64,000 bases of DNA from Arenibacter sp. 6A1 (GCF_012272855.1 NZ_JAAXCQ010000004.1:234256-298255), one strand, 5' to 3'; positions 26,103-35,531 are shown, numbered from the stretch's first letter. Translations and numbers: made by a program. The notes: generated by a model not told the origin, from the sequence alone.

Positions 26103-27300
26103 AGATTTTAGCTATAATTTCATTTAAAATATCCGCAGCCACCGCTGACTTGGTTTTTAGATCAAACGTTTTAATATCCAAATTCTTATCTATGAAGGAT
26201 ATTTTATTGGTTAATTTTCCAAAACCAGCTCCTGAATCGTTTAATGAATTGAGAACAATCGCATCAAGGTTTTTCCTTTTTAATTTTCCTATCGCATTTT
26301 CCACTTCATTCTGGGTTTCCAAAGCAAAGCCAACAAGGAATTGCTTCTTTTTTAATTCTCCCAATGAAAATAAGATATCCCGGTTTTTAACCAAGGTAAT
26401 CGTAAATTCCTCTGTAGCTTTTTTTATTTTCTGATCAGCGACAGCCTTAGGCCTGTAATCGGCTACCGCAGCTGCACAGATCACAATATCACAAAGATGG
26501 TATTCCTTTAAGGTTGCCTGGTACATTTCGTCTGCCGATTTCACTTTTATCAACTCAATATTGTTATGTTGAATCGATAAGTGCGAAGGCCCTGATACTA
26601 GCACCACTTTAGCACCAAAAGAAGCTGCTTTTTTAGCCAATTCATACCCCATTAAACCGGTGGAATGGTTCCCAATATAACGAACCGGATCAATAGCCTC
26701 ATAGGTCGGCCCTGCAGTAATTAACACTCGTTTCCCGCTTAAGGGCAATCCCTTTGCAAGATGCTCTTGTATAAAATCGACGATTTCCTCTGGCTCTGCC
26801 ATTCTTCCTTCACCATAAAGTCCGCTAGCCAATTCCCCCGAAGTTGCCGGAATCATGATATTACCAAAAGAAGCTAATTTTTCAAAAGAGGCCGCTGTAG
26901 ACGGATGTTGGTACATATCCAAATCCATTGCAGGAGCAAAATATACCGGACATTTAGCCGATAGATAGGTTGCCATCAGCAAATTATCGCAAGTACCATT
27001 GGCCATTTTAGACAAGGTATTTGCCGTAGCCGGAGCAATCAGCATCATATCTGCCCAAAGCCCTAAGGCCACATGATTGTTCCAATCCAAACTTCCCTCC
27101 TCATGATTCACAAAAGAAGTCAGTACCGGATTTTTTGACAGTGTTGCTAAGGTAAGGGGAGTAACAAAAGAGCTGGCGCTTTCTGTTAAAACAACTTTAA
27201 CATCAGCGCCAGCTTTAATAAGTAAACGAACTAAAAAGGTAGTCTTATATGCAGCTATACCCCCAGAAATTCCTAAAAGTACTTTTTTACCGCTCAACAT
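26095..27300 (-). CDS. coaBC: Bifunctional phosphopantothenoylcysteine decarboxylase/phosphopantothenate-cysteine ligase
   Basis: The 401-residue enzyme carries out two steps of CoA synthesis. The N-terminal flavoprotein decarboxylase (CoaC, about 1-180) has GISGGIAAYKTTFLVRLL, SLDWNNHVALGLWADMMLIAPATANTLSKMANGTCDN, and the active-site PAMDLDMYQHP. The C-terminal ligase (CoaB) has LITAGPTYEAIDPVRYIGNHSTGLMG and the lysine-rich IGKLKRKNLDAIVLN. All are in the expected order for the fused enzyme. It is 5 bp downstream of rpoZ, and overlaps the next gene. Confidence 0.96.
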   Translation of the reverse strand: MLSGKKVLLGISGGIAAYKTTFLVRLLIKAGADVKVVLTESASSFVTPLTLATLSKNPVLTSFVNHEEGSLDWNNHVALGLWADMMLIAPATANTLSKMANGTCDNLLMATYLSAKCPVYFAPAMDLDMYQHPSTAASFEKLASFGNIMIPATSGELASGLYGEGRMAEPEEIVDFIQEHLAKGLPLSGKRVLITAGPTYEAIDPVRYIGNHSTGLMGYELAKKAASFGAKVVLVSGPSHLSIQHNNIELIKVKSADEMYQATLKEYHLCDIVICAAAVADYRPKAVADQKIKKATEEFTITLVKNRDILFSLGELKKKQFLVGFALETQNEVENAIGKLKRKNLDAIVLNSLNDSGAGFGKLTNKISFIDKNLDIKTFDLKTKSAVAADILNEIIAKIYA

Positions 27301-27305
27301 CCTTA

Positions 27306-27638
27306 TTAAGCGTCTTTTTCTGTGTTCCTGTGATAAATCTTATCGTCTAACCACTCTCTTACTGCCAATGCGTGTGGTTTTGGTAATTTTTCGTAAAACT
27401 TGGAAACTTCAATCTGCTCCTTGTTTTCAAAAACCTCTTCCAAACTATCGCTATAAGTAGCAAACTCTTCCAATTTCTCTAAAAGCTCCTTCTTAATTTC
27501 AGAATTTATCTGAACAGCTCTTTTAGAGGCAATGGATATAGCTTCGTATATGTTTCCTGTAGGTGCATCAAAATCGTTCTTATTGATAGTTACCGTAGAA
27601 ACAGGAGCTTTCGAATTTTTTAAGTCATTCATATTCAT
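27306..27638 (-). CDS. rpoZ: DNA-directed RNA polymerase omega subunit (Bacteroidota type)
   Basis: The 110-residue protein has the omega-like core TGNIYEAISIASKRAVQINSEIKKELLEKL, with the conserved basic turn of RpoZ, then an extended acidic C-terminus. Omega helps RNA polymerase assembly. The sequence is divergent from the E. coli protein, as is normal in Bacteroidota, where the gene sits between bamD and coaBC. A second ATG at 27632 is possible. It lies 13 bp after bamD and 5 bp before coaBC. Confidence 0.88.
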   Translation of the reverse strand: MNMNDLKNSKAPVSTVTINKNDFDAPTGNIYEAISIASKRAVQINSEIKKELLEKLEEFATYSDSLEEVFENKEQIEVSKFYEKLPKPHALAVREWLDDKIYHRNTEKDA

Positions 27639-27651
27639 GTGAAAAGGAGTT

Positions 27652-28461
27652 TTATTTGGAATAATTTTGTAATTCTTTATCTATTTTCTCTAAAGTCTTA
27701 TTAGCATCTTTTAGATAACCGGACTCTGGATAATATTTTTTCAACACAGTATAAACAGATTTCGCATCGGTCAATCGTTGTTTCTTTAAATAGTCGAAAC
27801 TGTTCATAGCCAAACTTGTAGAGGCCATAAATTTATAATACAAAGCATCTTCTCTATATACCGACCCTGGGTTGTCTGAAATAAAATTATCAAAAGCAGT
27901 TACTGCAGGGGTCAAAAAAGAATAATCGAACTCACCAATGGTGTTGTATTGCTTCGCAATTTCAAAAGCTTTACGTTCCTTTTTGGTAGTTAATTCCTTA
28001 GCCATAATATTAGCTTCGGCCATATACTCGGCATCTGGATATGTATTGATAAAATTCTGCAATTTCATCAAAGCTTTATCTGTATCTGTCTGATCCAAAG
28101 AATATTTTGGAGAAAGCTTGTAATAACTTTTAGCTCCTAAAAACCCAGCTTCTACCGCCTTATCACTTTTAGGATACGATTTCAAAAATCTTTCGAACTG
28201 ATATCCTGCCATATTATAATCCCTATTCTCGAAATAAGAATTCGCTAGAAAAAACATTACCCTCTCTCCTTGAGGTTTCCCTATATATTTAGGAGCTATT
28301 TGCTCTAACAAACGATTGGCTCTTTTATAATCGCCTTCGTCATAAAACTTTTCTGCCAAGTCGTACTTTGCTTTAACATCCTCGTTTTTAAGCACCTTTT
28401 GATACTCACTACAAGAGTTTAATAGTACGGCTGCAAATAATATGGAAAATAGTCTCTTCAT
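27652..28461 (-). CDS. bamD: Outer membrane assembly lipoprotein BamD
   Basis: From ATG 28461 it is a 269-residue lipoprotein: signal MKRLFSILFAAVLLNSC (lipobox LNSC), followed by TPR-like helical repeats (YDLAEKFYDEGDYKRANRLLEQIA, FLANSYFENRDYNMAGYQFERFLKSYPKSDKAVEA). This is the BamD/YfiO layout; BamD binds BamA and helps insert outer-membrane beta-barrels. The promoter-like element at 28478-28485 supports this start over the ATG at 28473. It heads the operon with rpoZ, coaBC, DUF4835, recN and fabI. Confidence 0.92.
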   Translation of the reverse strand: MKRLFSILFAAVLLNSCSEYQKVLKNEDVKAKYDLAEKFYDEGDYKRANRLLEQIAPKYIGKPQGERVMFFLANSYFENRDYNMAGYQFERFLKSYPKSDKAVEAGFLGAKSYYKLSPKYSLDQTDTDKALMKLQNFINTYPDAEYMAEANIMAKELTTKKERKAFEIAKQYNTIGEFDYSFLTPAVTAFDNFISDNPGSVYREDALYYKFMASTSLAMNSFDYLKKQRLTDAKSVYTVLKKYYPESGYLKDANKTLEKIDKELQNYSK

Positions 28462-28477
28462 TTTTAAAAACATTCTG

Positions 28478-28485
28478 CAAAATTA
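28478..28485 (-). promoter_or_regulatory. -7 promoter element for the bamD operon
   Basis: On the minus strand TAATTTTG matches TAnnTTTG. It lies 16 bp before ATG 28461 and 4 bp before the alternative ATG 28473, favouring the former. No clear -33 TTG is present. Confidence 0.45.
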
Positions 28486-28617
28486 GGGATTCTAAACGGA
28501 TATAAAAAACATTTTTATAGCACTAAAATAACTACCTGCCCTGCCAACTACAATCTTTTGTGCAAGTTTTAACTTTAATCATATTCATTTTTGTGAATAT
28601 AAGGAACCCCCAAACAC

Positions 28618-29508
28618 CTACGCAACAGTTTTAATTAGGCTATCCATAAATGCTTTTAGGCTGCTTTTCAGCGACGAAGTGGCCTCCACCAAAGGTAATC
28701 TTACCTGACCAGAACATAGTCCCAAAATTTCAAACACAGCCTTAATACCTGCCGGATTCCCTTCCTTAAAAATTAGGTCGGCACCATCTTGTAGGGCATA
28801 CTGTAACTCGAAAGCCTCTTTTACTTTTCCTTCCAGCCCAAAACGAATCATTTGTGAAAAGGCTACGGGCACCCCTTGTCCTAAAACAGAAATCACCCCT
28901 GCCCCACCGGCAACCACGGTAGACAGCGCCGTAAAATCGTCACCGGATATCACCATAAAATCTTCTGGCTTGTCTTTAATAATCTTCATTATCTGAACCA
29001 TATCGCCAGAAGCTTCCTTTATAGCAACGATATTTGTAAAATCGTTGGCCAACCTTAATACTGTTTCGGGCAACATATTACTTCCCGTTCTTCCTGGTAC
29101 ATTATAAAGTATAATAGGTTTGGAAGAAGCAATGGAAACCGCTTTAAAATGCTGATAAATACCTTCCTGGGTAGGTCTATTATAATAAGGGGAAACTGAT
29201 AAAATAGCAGCAAATTCATCCAAATTCGTCTTCTCTAATTCTTCTACCACCGCTACTGTGTTATTTCCACCGACACCCAACACCAATGGAAGCCTACCTG
29301 CATTGGCCGCTACCACGGTATCGATTACAAGTTGCTTTTCCTTATCGGTCAGCACTACAGATTCTGCCGTTGTACCCAGGACAACAAGGTATTCTACCCC
29401 ACCGTCAACACAGTAATTTACTATTTTCTCTAACGCAAGCGTATCAATAGAGAGATCCTCCTTAAATGGAGTAACCAAGGCAACACCCGTACCAATCAAT
29501 TGTTTCAT
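28618..29508 (-). CDS. dapA: 4-hydroxy-tetrahydrodipicolinate synthase
   Basis: The 296-residue aldolase condenses pyruvate with aspartate semialdehyde, the first step of the lysine/diaminopimelate branch. It has [46 protein letters not shown], the catalytic Tyr135 ([10 protein letters not shown]) and Schiff-base Lys164 (AIKEASGD). The length is normal. Its ATG overlaps the DUF6913 stop by one base (TAATG), implying coupling. dapF lies 19 kb away, outside this operon. Confidence 0.96.
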   Translation of the reverse strand: MKQLIGTGVALVTPFKEDLSIDTLALEKIVNYCVDGGVEYLVVLGTTAESVVLTDKEKQLVIDTVVAANAGRLPLVLGVGGNNTVAVVEELEKTNLDEFAAILSVSPYYNRPTQEGIYQHFKAVSIASSKPIILYNVPGRTGSNMLPETVLRLANDFTNIVAIKEASGDMVQIMKIIKDKPEDFMVISGDDFTALSTVVAGGAGVISVLGQGVPVAFSQMIRFGLEGKVKEAFELQYALQDGADLIFKEGNPAGIKAVFEILGLCSGQVRLPLVEATSSLKSSLKAFMDSLIKTVA

Positions 29509-30044
29509 TATTTAATCGCATTTAAAACCCTTAAGTATTTCGCCAGTTCTTTTTTGAACGTTTGAAAATCCTTAATAGGAATATTCAATATCAAATCATT
29601 TAAATTTTTATCCACTTCCCCAAAACCTACTTTTAACTTGGTCTTGGCTTTTATCGTCATTAATTGCAACAACAACTTGTCTTTGGTATAATAGTTCACC
29701 AATAGATCGTACTCTCTGCCTAAGAATTCTGAAACATGACTGTTTTCAATTTTTCCACCCCAGCCTAAATCCTTATCGGTAAATATAGCAGTGGTATAAG
29801 GCGAGTTTTTGTCGTGATGTTTTTTATATCCAATTATCTGAACAGCATTGGAACGCAATGAAAATTCTTCTATAAACTCATAAAACTGCGCAGTATCCGT
29901 CACCTCATCCAAATCAACAATACAACCTATAGAACTTATTCCTTTATTAGGACTAACAAGCCTTGCCGACTCCTTTAACCCTTTTTTTAAAGCCTTTTTA
30001 CCGGCTTTAAACTTAATTTTTTCTGTGAGCGATTTTAAAAACAT
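29508..30044 (-). CDS. DUF6913 protein
   Basis: This 178-residue cytosolic protein has no signal or membrane helix. It has a basic N-terminus, [27 protein letters not shown], a [35 protein letters not shown] block, and ends in a helix. It matches the DUF6913 type of proteins coupled to dapA in Flavobacteriia. The function is unknown. Coupling with dapA by a one-base overlap suggests coexpression, but not a shared reaction. Confidence 0.75.
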   Translation of the reverse strand: MFLKSLTEKIKFKAGKKALKKGLKESARLVSPNKGISSIGCIVDLDEVTDTAQFYEFIEEFSLRSNAVQIIGYKKHHDKNSPYTTAIFTDKDLGWGGKIENSHVSEFLGREYDLLVNYYTKDKLLLQLMTIKAKTKLKVGFGEVDKNLNDLILNIPIKDFQTFKKELAKYLRVLNAIK

Positions 30045-30115
30045 GTACTTTTACATTATCGTGGTGGTAAAAGTAAATAATATCATCTCAATAATAATAC
30101 GAAGGTAATAACTAT

Positions 30116-30880
30116 ATGATTTTAAAAAACCAACATTTTGTTATTTTTGTAACAACACTACTATTTGCCTCCTGCAAACACTCCGTTCCCAAAGTAGATA
30201 CCATAGAAGGAAAAATTATAAAAATCGATTCTTCTTACACCTCTGAAGGCACTATTGAAGCATTTGTAAGCCCTTATAGAGAGCGGATAAATCAGGTATT
30301 GGACAGCACCCTTGCTTATGCCCCCAAAACAATCTCGAAAACGGACGGCAAATACAATTCTACGGCCGGAAATTTAATGGCCGATATTGTCCTAGAGCAA
30401 GTAAATCCGATTTTTAAATCAAGAACCGGCAAAAATATAGATTTTGTTCTTCTTAACCATGGCGGCATAAGGACTAATATTTCTAAAGGCAATATCACCA
30501 CTAGGACTGCCTATGCAGTAATGCCGTTTGAAAATTCCATTTTTATTGCCGAATTAAATGGGACCTCTGTAGAAGCCTTGGTATCTTATCTTATAAAGTC
30601 TACCAAACCACACCCTATTGCCGGCATCCAAATAATAGTGGACAAGAATAAAAATTTAAAAACTGTAAATATCCAAGGCAAACCATTCGACAAGGACAAC
30701 GTTTATTTTGTGGCCACATCAGATTATTTAATAACAGGAGGTGATAATATGACTTTCTTTAAAGACCACCTCTCTCTGACCAATGCTGATTATTTGGTTA
30801 GAAATACTTTGATTGATTATTTCTCTAAAAAGGACACGATTACTTCTGTAGTAGACGACAGATTTATACAAGAAAATTAA
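30116..30880 (+). CDS. 5'-nucleotidase C-terminal domain lipoprotein
   Basis: The 254-residue protein begins MILKNQHFVIFVTTLLFASC, a lipoprotein signal (lipobox FASC). The rest is the C-terminal substrate-binding domain of 5'-nucleotidases: STAGNLMADIVLEQV, DFVLLNHGGIRTNISKGNIT, YAVMPFENSIFIAELNG, and a final YFVATSDYLITGGDNMTFF. There is no metallophosphatase domain; it sits in the next gene, 1 bp downstream of the stop. The two proteins probably work together at the outer membrane/periplasm. This is a split of an enzyme that is a single chain elsewhere (UshA-type), with order C-then-N. Confidence 0.9.
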   Translation: MILKNQHFVIFVTTLLFASCKHSVPKVDTIEGKIIKIDSSYTSEGTIEAFVSPYRERINQVLDSTLAYAPKTISKTDGKYNSTAGNLMADIVLEQVNPIFKSRTGKNIDFVLLNHGGIRTNISKGNITTRTAYAVMPFENSIFIAELNGTSVEALVSYLIKSTKPHPIAGIQIIVDKNKNLKTVNIQGKPFDKDNVYFVATSDYLITGGDNMTFFKDHLSLTNADYLVRNTLIDYFSKKDTITSVVDDRFIQEN

Positions 30881-30881
30881 A

Positions 30882-31793
30882 ATGGAGCGTAGAAAATTTA
30901 TATCGAAAACTGCAGGTACCTCAGCTTTTATTGGTCTAGGTGGCTTATCTTTTAGTTCTTGCCAAAGTACCGCTAAAAAGCATATCACAATTTTACACAC
31001 CAATGATGTACACAGCCACATTGACCCCTTTCCGGCCCATCATTCTAATTTCCCTAATTTAGGAGGATTAGCAAGACGCGCTACATTGGTATCCCAAATC
31101 CGAAAAGAAAACCCCAACACCCTTTTATTCGATGCAGGGGATATATTTCAGGGCACCCCCTATTTTAACTTTTATGGCGGAGAACTGGAATTTAAATTAA
31201 TGAGCATGCTAAAATATGATGCCGCCACCTTGGGAAATCACGATTTTGACAATGGTCTGGAAGGACTTTACGCCCAGTTGCCCTATGCGAAATTTGATTT
31301 CTTATCGGCCAATTACGATTTTTCAAACACCCTTATAGATGGCCACGTAAAACCCTATAAAACCTATTTACGCGATGGAGTAAAAGTTGGCGTTTTTGGC
31401 TTAGGAATACAACTAAATGGCCTGGTAAGCAAAAATCTATATAAAGAAACCGAATACCTGAACCCAATAGAGATAGCGCAGGATATTAGCCGTACCTTAA
31501 AAGTGGTAGAAAAATGTGATATCATTGTTTGCTTATCGCATATGGGATATCAATACCAAAACCTTCAAAAACCAGACGACTTAAAACTGGCTGCCCAAAC
31601 AGAGCATATCGATTTAATTATTGGCGGACATACCCATACCTTCTTAGACAAACCTACCATTGTAAAAAACAAAAACGACCGGCAAGTATTGGTCAACCAA
31701 GTAGGTTGTTTCGGGATTAATTTAGGAAGGATCGACTTTTACTTGGACGAACAAAAAAACATTCGTACAGAGGGAATATCCATTACAGTGTAA
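30882..31793 (+). CDS. 5'-nucleotidase N-terminal metallophosphatase (Tat-type lipoprotein)
   Basis: The 303-residue protein begins MERRKFISKTAGTSAFIGL, an RR leader compatible with Tat export, followed by a Cys in SFSSCQS. The calcineurin-like phosphatase motifs are present: ILHTNDVHSHIDP, FDAGDIFQGTP, TLGNHDFDNG, CLSHMGYQYQNL, LIIGGHTHTF. This is the catalytic half of a UshA-like 5'-nucleotidase. The product should dephosphorylate nucleotides or related esters in the periplasm. The C-terminal binding half is the preceding gene; the two should form one functional unit. Confidence 0.92.
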   Translation: MERRKFISKTAGTSAFIGLGGLSFSSCQSTAKKHITILHTNDVHSHIDPFPAHHSNFPNLGGLARRATLVSQIRKENPNTLLFDAGDIFQGTPYFNFYGGELEFKLMSMLKYDAATLGNHDFDNGLEGLYAQLPYAKFDFLSANYDFSNTLIDGHVKPYKTYLRDGVKVGVFGLGIQLNGLVSKNLYKETEYLNPIEIAQDISRTLKVVEKCDIIVCLSHMGYQYQNLQKPDDLKLAAQTEHIDLIIGGHTHTFLDKPTIVKNKNDRQVLVNQVGCFGINLGRIDFYLDEQKNIRTEGISITV

Positions 31794-31803
31794 AGAAAAT
31801 ACT

Positions 31804-32637
31804 ATGGAAAAGGACACCGGAAAATCTACCTTAAAAAAGCAAATCATTAAAATTAAGGGCGACATTATAGAGGAAGTAGCCGATTTTTTGGCCATAGAAG
31901 ATCCTTTGGAGATTAGCCTCAGCATCCTTGACGCCTCCCCTAAGGTAAACCATAAAAATATATCCATTACCATGCGAACCCCGGGCAGTGATAAAGAATT
32001 GGCTCTTGGGTTTTTATTTACCGAAGGTATTATCTCTACCAAGCAACAAGTAGACAAGGTAGACACTACCCCTAACACCACACATGTATACCTCAATACT
32101 TCCGAAAAATTAAACCTCAGCTCCTTAGACAGACATTTTTATACCAGCAGCAGTTGTGGAGTTTGCGGAAAAGCCAGCTTAGATGCCATAAAGACCGTTT
32201 GCCGATTGCCCAACACTTCTGGCAATTTTCAAATAGCGCCAGATACCATCAAATCCTTTCCTACCATATTAAAACAAAAACAAGCTATTTTTAAAAATAC
32301 AGGAGGCCTCCATGCGGCTGCCATATTTAATACCAGTGGAAGTTTTGTTTGCCTAAAAGAAGATGTTGGAAGGCACAATGCCCTGGACAAACTAATAGGA
32401 CACTTTTTTCTAAAAGACCAATTGCCCTTAGACCAACATCTATTATTACTAAGCGGCCGCGCTAGTTTTGAACTCATTCAAAAAGCTGTAATGGCCGGAA
32501 TTCACTTTGTCATGGCCGTAGGGGCCCCTTCGAGCTTGGCAGTCGAAATGGCCAAGGAACACCATATAACTTTAATAGGTTTTCTAAACGAAACTCGATA
32601 CAATATATACAGTGGTGCGGAGCGCATAAAACTTTAG
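31804..32637 (+). CDS. fdhD: Formate dehydrogenase accessory sulfurtransferase FdhD
   Basis: The 277-residue protein has the FdhD plan: EDPLEISLSILD..., SITMRTPGSDKELALGFLFTEGII, then SSSCGVCGKAS with the persulfide cysteines Cys118 and Cys121, FKNTGGLHAAAIF, and DVGRHNALDKLIG. FdhD passes sulfur from IscS to the molybdenum cofactor of a formate dehydrogenase. The neighbouring molybdopterin enzyme at 33155 is the likely client. The order fdhD - small gene - oxidoreductase suggests one functional group, although 146 bp separate fdhD from the next gene. Confidence 0.95.
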   Translation: MEKDTGKSTLKKQIIKIKGDIIEEVADFLAIEDPLEISLSILDASPKVNHKNISITMRTPGSDKELALGFLFTEGIISTKQQVDKVDTTPNTTHVYLNTSEKLNLSSLDRHFYTSSSCGVCGKASLDAIKTVCRLPNTSGNFQIAPDTIKSFPTILKQKQAIFKNTGGLHAAAIFNTSGSFVCLKEDVGRHNALDKLIGHFFLKDQLPLDQHLLLLSGRASFELIQKAVMAGIHFVMAVGAPSSLAVEMAKEHHITLIGFLNETRYNIYSGAERIKL

Positions 32638-32666
32638 CCTAAAATTCTTTGAGGCCAAATTCTTAA

Positions 32667-32682
32667 TTCCTAAATTTAGGAA
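32667..32682. other. 16-bp perfect palindrome upstream of the DUF7009 gene
   Basis: TTCCTAAATTTAGGAA reads the same on both strands and lies about 100 bp before the ATG at 32784, 30 bp after fdhD. It could be an operator for the small-gene/oxidoreductase pair, but no known regulator motif (for example FNR or ModE) is matched and chance in AT-rich DNA is possible. Confidence 0.35.
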
Positions 32683-32783
32683 GCAAGTGTAATCATGAAA
32701 TGATCATTCCGGAAATTTGGTCGCAAGGACGAATGAAGATATGCAAATTACATATGGCCGTTAAAAAACAAAAATAACTACCT

Positions 32784-33155
32784 ATGAAAATAAGAATTCA
32801 AGGCAATTCCATTCGCTATAGACTTACTCGTTCCGAAGTTCAAAAATTAGGACAGAGCGGCTATATTGAGCAACGTACGGAGTTTAACGGAAAAAGTTTT
32901 ATTTATGTGGTAAGAACAAAACCAGACATTACCACCCTATTGGCCGAATTCAAACATGACACCATCACCTTATTCTTACCGGCTTCAGAACAAAACCTAT
33001 GGCCACAAAGTGAGCGTATTGGGTATGAACACAAAATGGTTTTAAACAATGGAAATACCTTATCCCTTTTATTAGAAAAAGACTTCGTTTGTTTAGATGA
33101 ACGCATAGAAGATCAATCTGATAATTACCCTAATCCGGCAGCAGCCAAAAAATAA
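32784..33155 (+). CDS. Small DUF7009-type protein linked to FdhF-like oxidoreductase
   Basis: The 123-residue cytosolic protein starts MKIRIQGNSIRYRLTRSEVQKL and continues with mixed beta strands (GKSFIYVVRT, DTITLFLPAS). It resembles the DUF7009 family seen next to fdhD/FdhF-type genes in Bacteroidota. Its stop codon overlaps the ATG of the oxidoreductase gene (TAATG), which signals translational coupling. A role in maturation or regulation of the molybdoenzyme is inference from position. The domain number is my recognition and less certain than the linkage. Confidence 0.7.
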   Translation: MKIRIQGNSIRYRLTRSEVQKLGQSGYIEQRTEFNGKSFIYVVRTKPDITTLLAEFKHDTITLFLPASEQNLWPQSERIGYEHKMVLNNGNTLSLLLEKDFVCLDERIEDQSDNYPNPAAAKK

Positions 33156-35464
33156 TGGATCCTTCTTCTAAAGACAAGACGCCCAAGGCTGAATCACCGG
33201 CAAAATTAACCGGTCTACGGACTTCCGAGCCCAAAAAAGTAGCTGCAGGAATCCCTGCCGTCATTTCGTCTGCCAAACATGTATTTAGTGAAATGGGTAT
33301 TCTTAGGGGCTTCAAAGCTATGGCAAACCTCAACCAAAAAGGCGGAATTGATTGCCCCGGCTGTGCATGGCCAGACCCGGACGACGAACGCAGCCCTATT
33401 GCCGAATACTGTGAAAATGGCGCTAAGGCCATTGCAGAGGAAGCGACGACCAAAAAACTAGGACCCGCTTTTTTCAAAACCAATAGTGTCTCCGAACTAT
33501 CAAAACTATCGGACTATGAAATTGGCAAAAAAGGCCGAATCGCCCAACCGATGTACCTTCCCAAAGGATCCGATCATTACCAAGCTATAAGCTGGAAAGC
33601 GGCTTATAAAAAAATCGGGGATTATTTAAACGCTTTAGATACCCCCGACCAAGCTATTTTTTACACTTCTGGACGTACTAGTAACGAAGCCGCTTTTCTA
33701 TACCAGCTCTTTGTCAGGGAATTTGGGACCAACAACATGCCCGATTGCAGCAATATGTGCCATGAAAGTAGCGGTGTAGCCCTTAACGACACCCTAGGCA
33801 TCGGTAAAGGATCTGTTACCTTAGACGACTTCTATAATACAGAAGTCATCCTTATTTTAGGACAAAATCCAGGTACTAACCACCCAAGAATGCTTAGCGC
33901 CCTGCAAAAAGCTAAGGAAAATGGAGCTGTCATCATTGCTGTAAACCCTATCATGGAAACAGGATTGCTCAATTTTAAAAATCCACAAGAAGTAAAGGCC
34001 ATTTTAGGAAACAAGACCAAGCTGTCCGATATGTATCTTCAGGTAAAAATAAATGGCGATATGGCCCTGTTACAAGCTTTGGTAAAGCTTATGATAGCCG
34101 AGGAGAAAAACAATGCGGGAAAGGTATTTGACCTGTCTTTTATTAATGAAAAAACAAAGGGCTTTCACGATTACCTCAACCACATCGAAAGCCTTGATTT
34201 AGACACCCTTATCTCGGCCTGCGGCATACCCTTGGTACAACTACAACAGCTAGCTACCATATTGAGCAACAAAAATAAAATTATCGCCTGTTGGGCAATG
34301 GGCCTTACCCAACACAAAAATGCAGTCGCCACTATTCAGGAAGTTGTCAATCTCCTGCTATTAAAAGGAAGTATAGGAAAACCAGGAGCGGGCACTTGTC
34401 CGGTTCGCGGACATAGCAATGTTCAAGGAGACCGCACCATGGGCATCTATGAAAAGCCTCCCAAGGAATTATTAGACAATTTAGAAAAAGAATTTCACTT
34501 TAAACCACCCCGAAAAAACGGCTACGATACGGTTGAAAGTATAAAAGCGATGCATGATGGCCGGGCAAAAGTGTTTTTTGCTATGGGCGGCAATTTCCTT
34601 TCAGCAACTCCAGATACTTTATATACGGCCCAAGCATTACAGCGATGCGACCTGACAGTACAGGTATCTACAAAATTAAATCGAAGCCATTTGGTTCACG
34701 GTAAAGAAGCCTTAATTTTACCCTGTTTGGGCAGGACAGATAAGGACATCATTAACGGAGAGCAACAATTTGTAAGCGTAGAAAACTCCATGGGTGTCAT
34801 CCATAGTTCCAAGGGAAGCCTACGGCCAATTTCGGAGCTTCTACAAAGCGAACCTTCTATAGTGTGCAATGTAGCCAAAGCCACCCTTAAAGAAAGTAAG
34901 GTTAACTGGGATCATTTTTTGGTGCATTACAATCATATCCGATATAGCATAGAAGCCTGTATCCCAGGGTTCACAGATTACAACAATCGCGTTCAGCAAG
35001 GGTTTTATTTGCCCAATACCGCCAGAGAAAACACCTATGCAACCCCAACAGGAAAAGCCCATTTTACCATTTCCAATAACACCCCAATACCTTTGGAAAG
35101 AGACGATTTAATGATGATGACCGTCCGTAGCCATGATCAATTCAACACCACCATTTACGGACTAAATGACCGTTATAGAGGTGTTTATAACGAAAGAAGA
35201 GTGGTCTTTATGAATCCAGCCGACATTTCTAAATTCGGTTTTAAAGAAGGCGACTTAGTAGATCTGTACAATTTTCACGGCAAAGCCACAAGAGTCGCAA
35301 AAAAGTTTATTCTGGTCCCATACAACATTCCTCAACAATGTTGCGCCACTTATTTTCCAGAAACAAACGTCTTAGTTCCCTTAGACAGTACAGCCGATAA
35401 AAGCAATACCCCTACTTCCAAATCGGTTGTGATAAAAATAAAAAAACACCAATTAGAAGACTAA
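33155..35464 (+). CDS. FdhF/YdeP-family molybdopterin oxidoreductase
   Basis: The 769-residue protein is a cytosolic molybdopterin enzyme of the YdeP type. The N-terminal motif GGIDCPGCAWPDPDD carries Cys67 and Cys70. The Mo-site part has PDCSNMCHESSGVALNDTLG (Cys202, in the place of the Sec/Cys ligand in FdhF) and YTSGRTSNEAAFLYQLF. Later motifs, for example HSNVQGDRTMGIYEKP and NPADISKFGFKEGDLVDLYNF, belong to the molybdopterin-binding fold. There is no Tat signal. Formate as substrate is suggested only by fdhD upstream; YdeP homologues have been linked to acid resistance rather than to formate. No electron-carrier subunit is adjacent. Confidence 0.9.
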   Translation: MDPSSKDKTPKAESPAKLTGLRTSEPKKVAAGIPAVISSAKHVFSEMGILRGFKAMANLNQKGGIDCPGCAWPDPDDERSPIAEYCENGAKAIAEEATTKKLGPAFFKTNSVSELSKLSDYEIGKKGRIAQPMYLPKGSDHYQAISWKAAYKKIGDYLNALDTPDQAIFYTSGRTSNEAAFLYQLFVREFGTNNMPDCSNMCHESSGVALNDTLGIGKGSVTLDDFYNTEVILILGQNPGTNHPRMLSALQKAKENGAVIIAVNPIMETGLLNFKNPQEVKAILGNKTKLSDMYLQVKINGDMALLQALVKLMIAEEKNNAGKVFDLSFINEKTKGFHDYLNHIESLDLDTLISACGIPLVQLQQLATILSNKNKIIACWAMGLTQHKNAVATIQEVVNLLLLKGSIGKPGAGTCPVRGHSNVQGDRTMGIYEKPPKELLDNLEKEFHFKPPRKNGYDTVESIKAMHDGRAKVFFAMGGNFLSATPDTLYTAQALQRCDLTVQVSTKLNRSHLVHGKEALILPCLGRTDKDIINGEQQFVSVENSMGVIHSSKGSLRPISELLQSEPSIVCNVAKATLKESKVNWDHFLVHYNHIRYSIEACIPGFTDYNNRVQQGFYLPNTARENTYATPTGKAHFTISNNTPIPLERDDLMMMTVRSHDQFNTTIYGLNDRYRGVYNERRVVFMNPADISKFGFKEGDLVDLYNFHGKATRVAKKFILVPYNIPQQCCATYFPETNVLVPLDSTADKSNTPTSKSVVIKIKKHQLED

Positions 35465-35531
35465 AGCCGAAATTTCTTTAATACAAATCAAGTCCAAACA
35501 GTAGTGCTATATTTTCAATTATCGTAAAAAT

